A DNA stretch of 64,000 nt from an uncultured bacterium. Lineage in GTDB: Bacteria > Nitrospirota > Thermodesulfovibrionia > Thermodesulfovibrionales > Dissulfurispiraceae. Numbering within the stretch: position 1 is the stretch's first letter; every line of letters starts with the position of its first letter. The DNA lies in the NCBI GenBank assembly GCA_937949555.1, contig CALEDV010000048.1, positions 17,141-81,140 of the forward strand, written 5' to 3'. The position numbers and the translations under genes are program-made. Below the pieces are notes generated by a model that saw only the letters and a program-made list of their open reading frames with translations, ran no database searches and was not told the DNA's origin. Positions 11,247 through 21,410 of this stretch are shown piece by piece.

Positions 11247-12638
11247 TTGTCTGACAATAGAATACTGCTTATAGATGACGACGATGCCGTAGTATGGGTT
11301 GTGCAGAGGGCTCTGGAGCCTCTTGGCTATGAGGTCAGCGCTGTTAAATCATTAAGGGAAGGCAAAAGGGCTCTCGCAGGTTTTAAGCTTATACTCTTGG
11401 ACATGATGCTGCCCGATGGAAACGGCATAGAGCTACTCTCAGAGATCAAGACACTAAACCCAGAGGCTGTGGTCATAATCATAACAGCCAATGGGAGAAT
11501 GGAGAGTGCCATAAATGCCATGAAAGAAGGCGCCTACGACTATCTCGAAAAACCTTTTGACATTGATGAACTGACAATTACTATAAAAAGGGCATTCAGA
11601 GATATTATCATGAGAGAGGAGATATTAGCATTAAGAGACAAGGCTGAGGAGAAATCTCCACTTCAAATAGTTGGAAAGTCCAAGAGCATGTTAAGGGTTT
11701 TTAAGGAGATAGGCAAGGTTGCGCCAAGGGATGTAACAGTGCTTATCTCTGGAGAAAGCGGCACGGGCAAGGAATTGGTAGCTAAGGCAATGCACAATAA
11801 CAGCGCCAGAAAATATGGGCCCTTTGTGGCAATCAACTGCGCATCTATTCCAAAGGAACTCCTGGAGGCTGAACTCTTTGGCTGGGAAAAGGGGGCATTC
11901 TCAGGAGCCATTGAAAAACGGACAGGCAAGATACATGCAGCCTCAGAGGGCACCTTATTTCTTGATGAGGTCTCAGAGCTTGATATAAATCTGCAGGCAA
12001 AACTATTGAGGTTTATGCAGGAACAGGAATACAGCCCCCTTGGGAGCGATAGAACCATAAAGGCAAATGTCCGCATCATAGGCGCTACAAACAAAGACCT
12101 TAAGGACTGTGTAAAAAAAGATGCCTTCAGAGAGGACCTCTACTATCGTTTTAATGTTATAGAAATCAAGATCCCAGCGCTTAGGGAAAGGAAGGAAGAC
12201 ATCATGCTCCTAGCAAGGTATTTCCTTGAGGAATCTGTTAGGCTCTTTGATCTTACCCCAAAGGATTTCTCAAAGGACGCTATAAAGGCCATCCTTGACT
12301 ATCAATGGCCTGGTAATGTGAGAGAGCTTCAGAACATGATAAAAAGGGCATCTATATTGTCAAAAAGCGCCCTCATAGAGCCAAGGGATCTTTTCTACGA
12401 AGAACAAGGCTTCTGCTCAATAAAAGATTTTCTTGAGGGCAAACTAAACAACTACATTCACAAAATGGCAGGCGTGGAAAATTCAAGTCTATATGAAACG
12501 GTAATCACTGAGGTAGAAAGGGCATTGCTGAGTCTTGTAATGAAGGAGACTGGGGGCAACCAAACAAAGGCATCAAAACTGCTTGGCATCAATCGTAATA
12601 CCTTAAACAAGAAGATCAAAGAACTAAAGGTCAGTTAA
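11247..12638 (+). CDS. NtrC-family sigma-54 response regulator (GAFSGA variant)
   Basis: REC + AAA+ (GESGTGKE, ELFGWEKGAFSGA) + Fis HTH; TTG start. Confidence 0.92.
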   Translation: MSDNRILLIDDDDAVVWVVQRALEPLGYEVSAVKSLREGKRALAGFKLILLDMMLPDGNGIELLSEIKTLNPEAVVIIITANGRMESAINAMKEGAYDYLEKPFDIDELTITIKRAFRDIIMREEILALRDKAEEKSPLQIVGKSKSMLRVFKEIGKVAPRDVTVLISGESGTGKELVAKAMHNNSARKYGPFVAINCASIPKELLEAELFGWEKGAFSGAIEKRTGKIHAASEGTLFLDEVSELDINLQAKLLRFMQEQEYSPLGSDRTIKANVRIIGATNKDLKDCVKKDAFREDLYYRFNVIEIKIPALRERKEDIMLLARYFLEESVRLFDLTPKDFSKDAIKAILDYQWPGNVRELQNMIKRASILSKSALIEPRDLFYEEQGFCSIKDFLEGKLNNYIHKMAGVENSSLYETVITEVERALLSLVMKETGGNQTKASKLLGINRNTLNKKIKELKVS

Positions 12639-14027
12639 TCTCTCCGTGCCTTGTTTATCCTTAACTGCCTGTTTGTAGTAGTCAGGATAGAGCCTTTGAG
12701 CACATTCTGGACATAGGGAGTGAGAAAACTCCGCCTCTGAGTGTTCTGTGATGTATGATTCAATCTGCTGCCAGTAACCACTGTCATCACGAATCTTTTT
12801 GCAAGAGGAACATATAGGCAGCATACCAGATAACATCTTCAGCTTATCAAGGGCGCTTTGTAGTTCTGTAATAAGCCTTTCTTTTTCTGCAATAAGCATA
12901 TAACGTTTTGTGATATTCCTGTTTACCCCTCTAAATCCTTTTATCTCTCCCCCCTGATTTATAATTGGCACACCGTTAGATTCAACAAAAACCATCGCCC
13001 CGTCCTTTCTTTTAAGGGGCATTACCCATCCGTTAAAGGGCTGTTTGTTCTCAAGGAAACTATTAAAACCAGAAACCCCAAAAAATACCTCCTCAGGAGC
13101 CATGAAATCGTATATCTTTTTGCCAATCACCTCATCGGGGGCAAATCCAAGCATGTCAATGGTCTGTGAGCTTGAATAGGTATATATGCCCTGTGAATCT
13201 ACTTCCCATATCCAATCGCTCGTAGATTCTATCAGTGCTTTTAGCTTTATCTCACTTTGAGCAAGGGCTTCAGCGGTTGCCCTGTGCCTTAGAATCTCAT
13301 CTTTAAGCACAGCCGATGAAGTCTCAAGCTTCTCAACCATGTCGTTTACTGCCCTTTTAAGTTGACTTATCTCATCACTCCCCTTAACAGGCAGTCTTAA
13401 ATCAAACCTTCCTTGCGATATGTTTTTCAAACCCTCCACGAGGTTGTTATAGGGCGCTACCATGCTATGTTTAACCATGAGGGCATTTATTCCAATGAAA
13501 AATACTACCAGTAAAATTATGGTCAAGGTTATATAACCTGTTCTTGCGAGTATTTCTTCTGTCTTGCCTCTACTTATAGCTAACAATTTGGCTGTATCAG
13601 AGAGCATATAATCAAGCTTAATGTCTATCTGATTCTTCAGCAGGTTCCTATATTCTACATCAAGATTATCAGGATACTTGTCCAGCCCTTGGCTTATCAG
13701 TTGATTACTCTCCTCTAATGCAGCCCTTACCCTTTTTACTATTACCCTTTGTTCTTGATTTGAAAAATCACCCATACTTGTTAATGTGCTTAAAAGGTTA
13801 GCATACCTTGCATCCCACTGAAATCTTGCCCTGCTATCATTGCCATATAATAGGTCATCATTGAGAAGATGAAACTGAAATATGTCTTGAAACACACTGT
13901 ATATCCTGTCCTTCTGTACATTTTCTCGTTCTATATCTCTGTAAGAAACAGACATTATGCCCGTAATTAATAGCAGCCCTAATAGAGGCGCTGTTATTAT
14001 TAGCTTTAATTTTGTTTTGATGCTCAT
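12624..14027 (-). CDS. Membrane HAMP/PAS sensor protein with C-terminal Cys-rich module (CSSCKKIRDD...CPECAQRLYPDYY)
   Basis: Two TM segments, HAMP (LKNISQGRFDLRLPVKGSDEISQLKRAVNDM), PAS, terminal CxxC...CxxC. Confidence 0.8.
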   Translation of the reverse strand: MSIKTKLKLIITAPLLGLLLITGIMSVSYRDIERENVQKDRIYSVFQDIFQFHLLNDDLLYGNDSRARFQWDARYANLLSTLTSMGDFSNQEQRVIVKRVRAALEESNQLISQGLDKYPDNLDVEYRNLLKNQIDIKLDYMLSDTAKLLAISRGKTEEILARTGYITLTIILLVVFFIGINALMVKHSMVAPYNNLVEGLKNISQGRFDLRLPVKGSDEISQLKRAVNDMVEKLETSSAVLKDEILRHRATAEALAQSEIKLKALIESTSDWIWEVDSQGIYTYSSSQTIDMLGFAPDEVIGKKIYDFMAPEEVFFGVSGFNSFLENKQPFNGWVMPLKRKDGAMVFVESNGVPIINQGGEIKGFRGVNRNITKRYMLIAEKERLITELQSALDKLKMLSGMLPICSSCKKIRDDSGYWQQIESYITEHSEAEFSHSLCPECAQRLYPDYYKQAVKDKQGTERLTDL

Positions 14028-14126
14028 TGTCTGCTCACCTTACTTTTCTGTTCAATGGCTCCAATGCGTCAACAAAAATATATAAATTCCACATTCCTAC
14101 TGGTTATTACACCCAATGAAACAATC

Positions 14127-14158
14127 AAAAAAAAAGCCTGTCCAAAGAAAGGACAGGC
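14127..14158 (-). terminator. Intrinsic terminator between the riboswitch aptamer and the sensor gene
   Basis: GCCTGTCC-TTTCTTT-GGACAGGC followed by 9 U on the minus strand. Confidence 0.85.
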
Positions 14159-14173
14159 GCTAATTGCATTTAT

Positions 14174-14271
14174 AGCCCCTCCACTTCGACAGCCCCTCTA
14201 TCCACTTAATAAAATGGATGGTAGCTTTGCGTCACACAGTTGCCTGTGCTTTGCCCTTTCGGTGGTTATGC
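14174..14271 (-). ncRNA. Cyclic-di-GMP-I (GEMM-I) riboswitch aptamer
   Basis: Minus strand: AAGGGCAAAGCACAG-GCAA-CTGTGTGACGCAAAGCTACCATCC...GGATAGAGGGGCTGTCGAAG; GNRA tetraloop in P2 and the GACGCAAAGC core match the class. Confidence 0.85.
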
Positions 14272-14275
14272 CTTA

Positions 14276-14304
14276 TTTATAATCCCCTTTATGTTAATTG
14301 TCAA
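14276..14304 (-). promoter_or_regulatory. Sigma-70-like promoter driving the riboswitch
   Basis: TTGACA-17 nt-TATAAA on the minus strand immediately upstream of the aptamer. Confidence 0.8.
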
Positions 14305-14354
14305 GTAAAAATTGAGGATATCTGTTTATTAGAAATGTAGGATAAGGACCTCTT

Positions 14355-15020
14355 TTAGTTAATCTGAATGTATTGCTGCCACAGCATAAAAAGCTCCTTT
14401 GTGGCTCTCAGATCAAGCACACAATACCTCGCAATCTCTTCATACCTGCCAGATTTAAACATCTCAGGCACTAAATATCCATTGAGTTCTTCTGATTTAG
14501 GACTCTTGATGCCAAAGGTTCGGCACCAAATGTCAAGGGCAAACTTTCTTGTAATACCATAAAAGGTAAGCCTGTCAAGGAGATCTATATGTTCATCGCT
14601 GTAGCGGTTTGGTATGAGATTCCTTGAAGGCTTTACCCTGTGCACTGCAGAACGGATTGCAATAAAAGGGGCATCAAAGGCCCTGCCATTGAAGGTGACA
14701 ATCTGTTTGTATTTTGAGACTACCTCCCAGAATTTTTTAATAATATCCTGCTCTGTGCCACTCTCATAGGTGATCCCCTCATCTTCAAAGGCATGGAAGT
14801 GTTCTCTGTCCTGGTAATACACAACGCCCTTATCTGAGTCAGGATTAAGCATTCCTATAGCCACTATCTCCCCTGTTAGCGGATAGAAGGACAGGCTTTC
14901 CTTTACCTTCTGCATCTCCGCCTCTGAGTCAGCAAATCTCAAGAGGTAATCTTGGGTTGCCCTGTCAAGATACTCAAAATCAAAGCCAGAGGTCTCTATG
15001 TCAACTATTATCCTGCTCAA
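14355..15020 (-). CDS. RNase H-like 3'-5' exonuclease
   Basis: VDIETSGFD...TFNGRAFDAPFI...YCVLDLRAT DEDD-type motifs. Confidence 0.75.
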   Translation of the reverse strand: MSRIIVDIETSGFDFEYLDRATQDYLLRFADSEAEMQKVKESLSFYPLTGEIVAIGMLNPDSDKGVVYYQDREHFHAFEDEGITYESGTEQDIIKKFWEVVSKYKQIVTFNGRAFDAPFIAIRSAVHRVKPSRNLIPNRYSDEHIDLLDRLTFYGITRKFALDIWCRTFGIKSPKSEELNGYLVPEMFKSGRYEEIARYCVLDLRATKELFMLWQQYIQIN

Positions 15021-15025
15021 CGAAA

Positions 15026-16324
15026 CTATTTAGCCTTTACCATATTGTCAAAAACCTTCCATGTCTTTATCACATCAATCGCCCTTTGTAGCTGGGTATC
15101 ATCCTTCTCATCAACCTCAAAGGGCGCCGTCTCTTTATCTGTCTTTTCCTCTGGTGTCTGTTCATTTCTCAGATGCTTCTCAAGGTCTCTTTCTCGTATA
15201 ACAGGCATCTCCTTGGAATTTTTATCCTTGCTCTCAAGTTTTACCACAATATCAGGGGTAATACCTACACCCTGGATGCTTGTGCCCTTTGGAGTGTAAT
15301 ACTTTGCCGTAGTGAGCCTCAACCCAGAACCATCACTAAGGGGGATGAGACTTTGAACCGAACCCTTGCCAAAGGTCTGGACACCTACAATCACAGCCCT
15401 GTTCCAGTCCTTCAGCGCACCAGCAACAATCTCAGAGGCGCTGGCGCTTCCCTGATTAACCAGCACTACCATAGGTATGTCAGTGTATCCTGGCTTATCA
15501 AGTTCGGTAAAATACTCAGTCTTGTCACCCTTTCTGCCCTTTATATACACCACAAGTTTTTTAGGAGGCAGAAAATGTTCTGCTACCTCTACTGCGCTGT
15601 TAAGCAACCCTCCAGGATCATTTCTAAGGTCAAGTATCAGAGATGTCATGCCCTCTTTTTTCAGTTTGTCAAGGGCCCTTACAAGGTCTGTTGCAGAGGC
15701 CTCCTGAAACTGCGTAAGCTTTACATATCCTATATCGTCTTGAAGCATCTTAGCCTTCACACTCTTTATCTTTATGGTGTCCCTGACAATAGTATAATCC
15801 TTCGCATCCTTGACGCCCTCTCTAATTATCGTAATAATGAGACTTGTGCCCTTCTTGCCCCTCATTTTTGATACAGCATCGTGGATTGACATATTCTTTG
15901 TGCTTTCATTGTTGATCTTTATTATCTTGTCGCCAGCCTTGATGCCAGCCTTAAAGGCTGGTGTATCTTCAATAGGTGCAATCACAGTGAGCATATTGTC
16001 TTTTATACCAATCTGTATGCCAATCCCCCCAAATTCACCCTTTGTCTCTACCTGTAGTTCCTTAAATGCCTCAGGGGTAAGATAACCAGAATGGGGGTCA
16101 AGGGATGTGACCATTCCCTTAATAGCGCCCTGCACAAGATCCTTGCCCTTTACCTCCTCAACATAATTCTTTTTTATAAGGGATAGAACCTCCGTAAATG
16201 CCTTTAAATCCTCATAACTGCTTTGTGCATTGACTCCGGTAACAGCCCAACGAGCAAAAACTAAAAACCCTGTTAAAACAACTACCGATAATGCTGCTGC
16301 CACCCATCTCTTTTTAGAAACCAT
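15026..16324 (-). CDS. S41 carboxyl-terminal processing peptidase
   Basis: PDZ domain; LVNQGSASASEIVAGALKD catalytic Ser/Lys region. Confidence 0.92.
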   Translation of the reverse strand: MVSKKRWVAAALSVVVLTGFLVFARWAVTGVNAQSSYEDLKAFTEVLSLIKKNYVEEVKGKDLVQGAIKGMVTSLDPHSGYLTPEAFKELQVETKGEFGGIGIQIGIKDNMLTVIAPIEDTPAFKAGIKAGDKIIKINNESTKNMSIHDAVSKMRGKKGTSLIITIIREGVKDAKDYTIVRDTIKIKSVKAKMLQDDIGYVKLTQFQEASATDLVRALDKLKKEGMTSLILDLRNDPGGLLNSAVEVAEHFLPPKKLVVYIKGRKGDKTEYFTELDKPGYTDIPMVVLVNQGSASASEIVAGALKDWNRAVIVGVQTFGKGSVQSLIPLSDGSGLRLTTAKYYTPKGTSIQGVGITPDIVVKLESKDKNSKEMPVIRERDLEKHLRNEQTPEEKTDKETAPFEVDEKDDTQLQRAIDVIKTWKVFDNMVKAK

Positions 16325-16359
16325 TTAACTGCCTCCCTGTGTATTATGTTTGCCTAAAA

Positions 16360-17547
16360 TTATCTTCTCAGCCACTGTTGAGGATCAAGGGGCTTGCCCT
16401 TATATCTTACCTCAAAATACAATCCCGTTGAACCTATTGCCGTTGACTCTCCTGCTTCTCCTACAACCTGCTGCGCCTTTATATCTGAACCATTCTTGAC
16501 AATTATCTTAGATAGGTTGCCATAAAGGGTATGATAGCCTCCGCCATGGCTTATTATCACAAGCTGTCCATAACCCTTGAATTCGCTGGCATAAACTACT
16601 TTGCCCTCATGCACTGCATTGATTGAAGCGCCCTTTGAGGTTTTAATATGGACACCACTCCTAAATACAGGAAGATTAAAAATAGGATCCACCTGACTGC
16701 CATATTGCATCACTACATTACCTTGTACAGGCCATGGCAGTCTGCCCTTGTGCGTTGCAAAACCTGTATCCTCAGAGGGATCATCCTTATCTCCTGGTTT
16801 TGCCTGAGACCTCCTCTTCTGCCTCAGTTCACGCTCTCTTCGCTCGGCTTCCTGAATTATTTTTAACATGCGGTTTGAAGCGTCCTGAAGCTCTGCTACC
16901 ATCTTCTCGTAGGACCTCTTTTCCTTCCTTACATTGGCAAGCAATTGCTCCCTCTCTTTTTTCTTCTCCACCACTGACTCTTCCATCTTCGTCAACTTCT
17001 TCTCTTCAGCCCTTAGTTCTTCATGAAGCCTCTTAAGCTCACTCTGCTCCAATGAAAGGGTCTTAAGACTACCCTTAAAGGCAAGTATGAGCCTGTAATC
17101 ATGAGAAGATATATCCTTAATATACTTCACTGCCCTAACAGTCTCGACAATATCAGTGCCACTGAGCAGTATAAGAATAACATCCTTTTCAACATCCTTC
17201 CGCTGTATCGCCCTTAACCTCTTCTTCAGCAATGCCTGTTCCTTTTCAAGGGAAGAACTGTAAGTCCTTATGTCCCTTTGGACATTAGCTATCTTTTGTT
17301 GAATGCCCTGTATCTTTTTCCTTTGGGTGTTCAATTGATTTTCAATTTCTGCAAGTTCGGACTGAACCTTTCTAAGCTCATATATTACAGACTGTTCTTT
17401 TTTTTGCACATTTTCAAGTCTTTTCTTCTGGACATTTAGATCCCTTTGTATGCGCCTGTATTCGTCCTTTGGGTCTTCAGCCCATGATACTATAGGGATA
17501 AGCAGGATTAAAAGGATCGCACAGAGCATGAGACGCATCATCATCAT
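16360..17547 (-). CDS. EnvC-like murein hydrolase activator (coiled coil + M23)
   Basis: Signal peptide, long coiled coil, LytM-like C-terminus; next to ftsEX. Confidence 0.88.
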   Translation of the reverse strand: MMMMRLMLCAILLILLIPIVSWAEDPKDEYRRIQRDLNVQKKRLENVQKKEQSVIYELRKVQSELAEIENQLNTQRKKIQGIQQKIANVQRDIRTYSSSLEKEQALLKKRLRAIQRKDVEKDVILILLSGTDIVETVRAVKYIKDISSHDYRLILAFKGSLKTLSLEQSELKRLHEELRAEEKKLTKMEESVVEKKKEREQLLANVRKEKRSYEKMVAELQDASNRMLKIIQEAERRERELRQKRRSQAKPGDKDDPSEDTGFATHKGRLPWPVQGNVVMQYGSQVDPIFNLPVFRSGVHIKTSKGASINAVHEGKVVYASEFKGYGQLVIISHGGGYHTLYGNLSKIIVKNGSDIKAQQVVGEAGESTAIGSTGLYFEVRYKGKPLDPQQWLRR

Positions 17548-17568
17548 AGATTTAGGTTGTGCCTGTTT

Positions 17569-18444
17569 TCAAAACCTCAACCTACCTACAGCAATCAATG
17601 CCCCTGTAACACCAAGCACAATTCCTACCAAAGGAAAGATTGCAATTATCTCTGTGGGATAAAGAAGGGTCTGCAGCAAAGGAAACACGGAACTCAACCT
17701 ATAGGTGACAGCAAAATAGAAGACCAATGAGATGCCAATACTAATCAGCCCTCCCATGAAACCGATTATGCCTCCCTCAAACAAAAAGGGAACCCTTATA
17801 AAGGAGCGTGTGGCCCCAAGGAGTTTTAGGGTCTCTATTTCATCCTTGCGGCGGTAAAAGAGAATCTTTACAGTACTGTAGACGACGAATATTATGCCTG
17901 ATGCCAGAGTTGCAAGTATAATAAGACCCATATTAGAAACTGACTTATAAAAGGCACTGATCACTTCGGCTATCTTTTCCGCACTATATACATCATTTAT
18001 TCCCTTAAGTGTCTTCAGTTCTGTAGAGGTCTTTATAACCTGTTGGGGGTTTATGTAGGACCTTTTAAGTTTGATCTCAAGGGCAGGAGAAAGGGGATTG
18101 ACCTCAAGTCCATCAAATATATAACTGTCATCCTTAAGTCTTTCTCTTAATTCCTTCAATGCCTCATCCTTGGATATGTATCTTAAACCCTCAACCTCCT
18201 GTCTCTGATGCACCTTATTGATTATTGATTCTATCTCCTCCTTCGAAAGATTGTCCTCCAAGAAAATGACCATACCGAATCGTTCATGCAGTTTTTCGGC
18301 AAGGTAATCAATATTGTAAATAAATAATCCTGTGAGGACTATTATCAGTAGGCTTGAAGCCACAGTCATAACGCAGAGCAGATTTATCCACTTTTCCTGC
18401 ACCATACTCTTGACTGCTGTCTTTGCCCCGTAGAGGATGTACAT
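17569..18444 (-). CDS. ftsX: Cell division permease FtsX
   Basis: FtsX topology; adjacent to ftsE. Confidence 0.9.
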   Translation of the reverse strand: MYILYGAKTAVKSMVQEKWINLLCVMTVASSLLIIVLTGLFIYNIDYLAEKLHERFGMVIFLEDNLSKEEIESIINKVHQRQEVEGLRYISKDEALKELRERLKDDSYIFDGLEVNPLSPALEIKLKRSYINPQQVIKTSTELKTLKGINDVYSAEKIAEVISAFYKSVSNMGLIILATLASGIIFVVYSTVKILFYRRKDEIETLKLLGATRSFIRVPFLFEGGIIGFMGGLISIGISLVFYFAVTYRLSSVFPLLQTLLYPTEIIAIFPLVGIVLGVTGALIAVGRLRF

Positions 18445-19130
18445 CAGCCCTGTTCCTCTTTTACGATCCTGTTGGAATCTATCTTGAGCACCCTCTTGCC
18501 AGTACCACGAAAGAGTTCACGGTTGTGGGTGGCGACAATTATTGTGGAACCATTGATATTTATATCTCTCAGGAGGTTTATAATGTCAATGGCCGTATTT
18601 GGGTCAAGGTTGCCTGTAGGTTCATCGGCAAGTATTACTTGGGGATCAGCCACAATAGCCCTGGCAATAACAATCCTCTGCTGCTCTCCACCTGAAAGGG
18701 ACTTAGGGTTGCTGTCAGACACATGCCTAAGATTGACCTTTTTAAGCGCCTCTGAGACCCGTTGCCTTATCTCTTTTTCATTTATACCCCTAATCCTCAA
18801 TGCGAGGGCAACATTGTCATATACAGTAGAACCTCTAAGGAGCTTAAAATCTTGAAATACAATGCCAATATTTCTCCTCAAATAGGGTATGTCAGAGGGT
18901 TTGATTGAGGTAACATTGTATTTGCCTATAGTTATTTCACCTTCATCGGCATCCTCAGCCTTGTATATCAGTTTCATGAGCGTTGACTTTCCTGCGCCGC
19001 TCGGACCAGTTATAAAAATCATCTCCCCCTTTTCAACGGTAAAGCTTACTGATCTAAGCACAGTGTGGTAATCATAGAACTTTGAGACATTATCAAAAAC
19101 AATCATGGGATTAATGCTAGGGTTATCCAA
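18444..19130 (-). CDS. ftsE: Cell division ATP-binding protein FtsE
   Basis: GPSGAGKSTLMKLIY; LSGGEQQRIVIARA. Confidence 0.93.
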   Translation of the reverse strand: MDNPSINPMIVFDNVSKFYDYHTVLRSVSFTVEKGEMIFITGPSGAGKSTLMKLIYKAEDADEGEITIGKYNVTSIKPSDIPYLRRNIGIVFQDFKLLRGSTVYDNVALALRIRGINEKEIRQRVSEALKKVNLRHVSDSNPKSLSGGEQQRIVIARAIVADPQVILADEPTGNLDPNTAIDIINLLRDININGSTIIVATHNRELFRGTGKRVLKIDSNRIVKEEQG

Positions 19131-20109
19131 GGCGATCTATTACAGTGGTAGATATGTCCTCTGCGGTAAGTCTAAAGTTCCTGAGCAATTCTGAGGGTGA
19201 TCCTGAGCAACCAAAGGTGTCTTTTGTGCCTATTCTTATCACTTTAATAGGATAATGTTCAGAGAGAAACTCTGCAACAGCACCTCCTAATCCTCCAATT
19301 ACTGAGTGCTCTTCAACGGTCACTACAAGCCTACACCCCTGCACACCTTGATTTATTGACTCCTGGTCAAGGGGCTTTATTGTGGAGAGATTAAGCACAC
19401 CAGCACTTATGCCCCTTTCAGATAGCATCTTTGAGGCCCTTAATGCCTCAGAGACCATCATGCCAGTGGCAATTATGCACACCTCTGAACCCTTTTCAAA
19501 AAGGTATCCTTTGCCGATTTCAGCCCTATAGTCTGAGGGCATAACAGGCTCTGCCTTTGCCCTGCCAAGCCTTATATACACAGGACCATCATATTCTGCG
19601 GCAAGGGTCACAAACTGCTCTGTTTCGTATCCATCTGAGGGCACGAGGATAGTCATGCCTGGTATAACCCGCATGAGCGCTATGTCTTCAAGGGCTTGAT
19701 GGGATGCCCCGTCTTCTCCCACCGTTATTCCAGCATGGGTTGCTGCAAGCTTTACATTGAGCGATGAATAAGCGATGGTCTGCCTTACCTGTTCCCATGC
19801 CCTGCCTGTCTCAAAGACAGCAAAGGTAGATGCAAAGGGTATCAGTCCTGCAAGGGCAAAGCCGCCTGCTGTGCACACCATATCTTGTTCCGATATACCT
19901 ACATTAAAAAACCTCTCTGGGAATGCCTTGGCAAACTTTATGGTCTTGGTGGAACAAGACAGATCGGCGTCAAGCACCACAATCCTGTCATCTTTCATGC
20001 CTAAACTATAAAGTGCCGCACCATAGGCGTCTCTTGTGGCAATCGCCTTGCCTGCAAGACTCTCTTGGGTAACCTTGCTACCCTCTTGCTCAAGCGAACG
20101 GTTAGCCAT
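19123..20109 (-). CDS. Transketolase, C-terminal subunit
   Basis: Pyr/C-terminal transketolase domains. Confidence 0.9.
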   Translation of the reverse strand: MANRSLEQEGSKVTQESLAGKAIATRDAYGAALYSLGMKDDRIVVLDADLSCSTKTIKFAKAFPERFFNVGISEQDMVCTAGGFALAGLIPFASTFAVFETGRAWEQVRQTIAYSSLNVKLAATHAGITVGEDGASHQALEDIALMRVIPGMTILVPSDGYETEQFVTLAAEYDGPVYIRLGRAKAEPVMPSDYRAEIGKGYLFEKGSEVCIIATGMMVSEALRASKMLSERGISAGVLNLSTIKPLDQESINQGVQGCRLVVTVEEHSVIGGLGGAVAEFLSEHYPIKVIRIGTKDTFGCSGSPSELLRNFRLTAEDISTTVIDRLG

Positions 20110-20941
20110 TGCCTTGTAACTCCTTCAGGGCAAACTCAAGTTCATCCCTTGTAGGCGCTACACCGTGATACTGCACCTTGTCTTCAAATATAGAAGATCC
20201 CTTGCCCTTTGTGGTCTTAGCAACAATTACAGTTGGTTTGTCATTTATCTGTTCAGCCCTATCAAAGGCCGATAATATCTCATCCATATTGTGTCCATCT
20301 ATCTCAAGGGTATTCCATCCGAAGGCAGCCCACTTCTCAGCAATTGGATCAACCTTCATAACCTCTGCACATCTACCGTCTATCTGTAGCCCATTGTTAT
20401 CAACTATTGCACAGAGGTTGGCAGTCCTATAATGAGAAGCAGTCATCGCTGCCTCCCAGACCTGACCTTCCTGTATCTCTCCGTCTCCTAAAAGACAATA
20501 AACCCTTGAAGATAGCCCCTTAATCCTCAAGCCCATAGCAAGACCATTGGCTATCGATAAACCCTGGCCTAAAGAACCTGTAGATACCTCCACACCCTTT
20601 AGAAGCTTTGAGGAGGGATGTCCCTGCAAAGGACTGCCTATTTTACGAAGGGTAGAGAGCACCGCCATATCAAAATAGCCTGTAAGTGCAAGCACTACAT
20701 AGAGCAAAGGTGCTGCGTGTCCCTTTGAAAGTATAAACCTATCCCTCTCCTGCCAGTCAGGATTAAATGGATTATGACGCATTTTGCAGTAGTAAAGGGC
20801 TGTAACTATGTCGGCAGCAGACAAGGAGCCTCCTGTGTGGCCAGAACCTGCCAGATTAAGCATCTTCAGTATCTCAATCCTGACCTCTTTGGCTCTCTCT
20901 CTAAGAAAGGCTGTGTCTCTTGTCTGCTTAAAAGGAGTCAT
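20102..20941 (-). CDS. Transketolase, N-terminal (TPP-binding) subunit
   Basis: GDGEIQEGQVWEA TPP motif. Confidence 0.9.
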   Translation of the reverse strand: MTPFKQTRDTAFLRERAKEVRIEILKMLNLAGSGHTGGSLSAADIVTALYYCKMRHNPFNPDWQERDRFILSKGHAAPLLYVVLALTGYFDMAVLSTLRKIGSPLQGHPSSKLLKGVEVSTGSLGQGLSIANGLAMGLRIKGLSSRVYCLLGDGEIQEGQVWEAAMTASHYRTANLCAIVDNNGLQIDGRCAEVMKVDPIAEKWAAFGWNTLEIDGHNMDEILSAFDRAEQINDKPTVIVAKTTKGKGSSIFEDKVQYHGVAPTRDELEFALKELQGNG

Positions 20942-21098
20942 TTAGATGATGTGCTGTTTTTTTGCTATTATAAATGCATCAAAGACTATAAGTAAAGTAT
21001 TTAAGTCTGGCTGCTGTAGTGTATTTTGAAGATTGATAAAAAGTAAAGTTACCATCTATTAATAGAGCTTTAACATCTAAATAAAGATTTCACTCCCC

Positions 21099-21301
21099 AA
21101 ATTGCCGATAGAAACCTGTAGGAGCAAGAGGGCATGCCTGAAAGCCTTTATACTGCCACAGGGTTTATTAAAAAGGGCCATAGGTCATTCAGTCATCAAG
21201 AGGTGATTTAGTTGGCATTATTTGTAAAAGTCCAAAGGCCCTGCAAAGAGGCGTGACAATAAGGCCCTTTCAGCACACCCTCTTACTCCTATCGGCAATT
21301 T
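21099..21301 (+). repeat. 203-bp MITE-like repeat, copy 1 (terminal inverted repeats AAATTGCC[G/A]ATAG...)
   Basis: Near-identical to 35136-35338; ends AAATTGCCGATAG... and ...CTATCGGCAATTT are inverted. Confidence 0.85.
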
Positions 21302-21410
21302 AAGGTCACTCCTAAAAACTTGACAATCTGCCCTGCCTTGTAACATAATTCTTAGTTATTATTTCCCCAATTTTTGACTTTAAACAAAATAACAAGGAGG
21401 TGAAACCAAA

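Noticed and set aside
14055-14282. 75-aa plus-strand ORF
   Set aside because: Lies over the minus-strand riboswitch and terminator; no coding signature.
15173-15871. 232-aa plus-strand ORF opposite the S41 peptidase
   Set aside because: Shadow ORF; the minus-strand protein is clearly the real gene.
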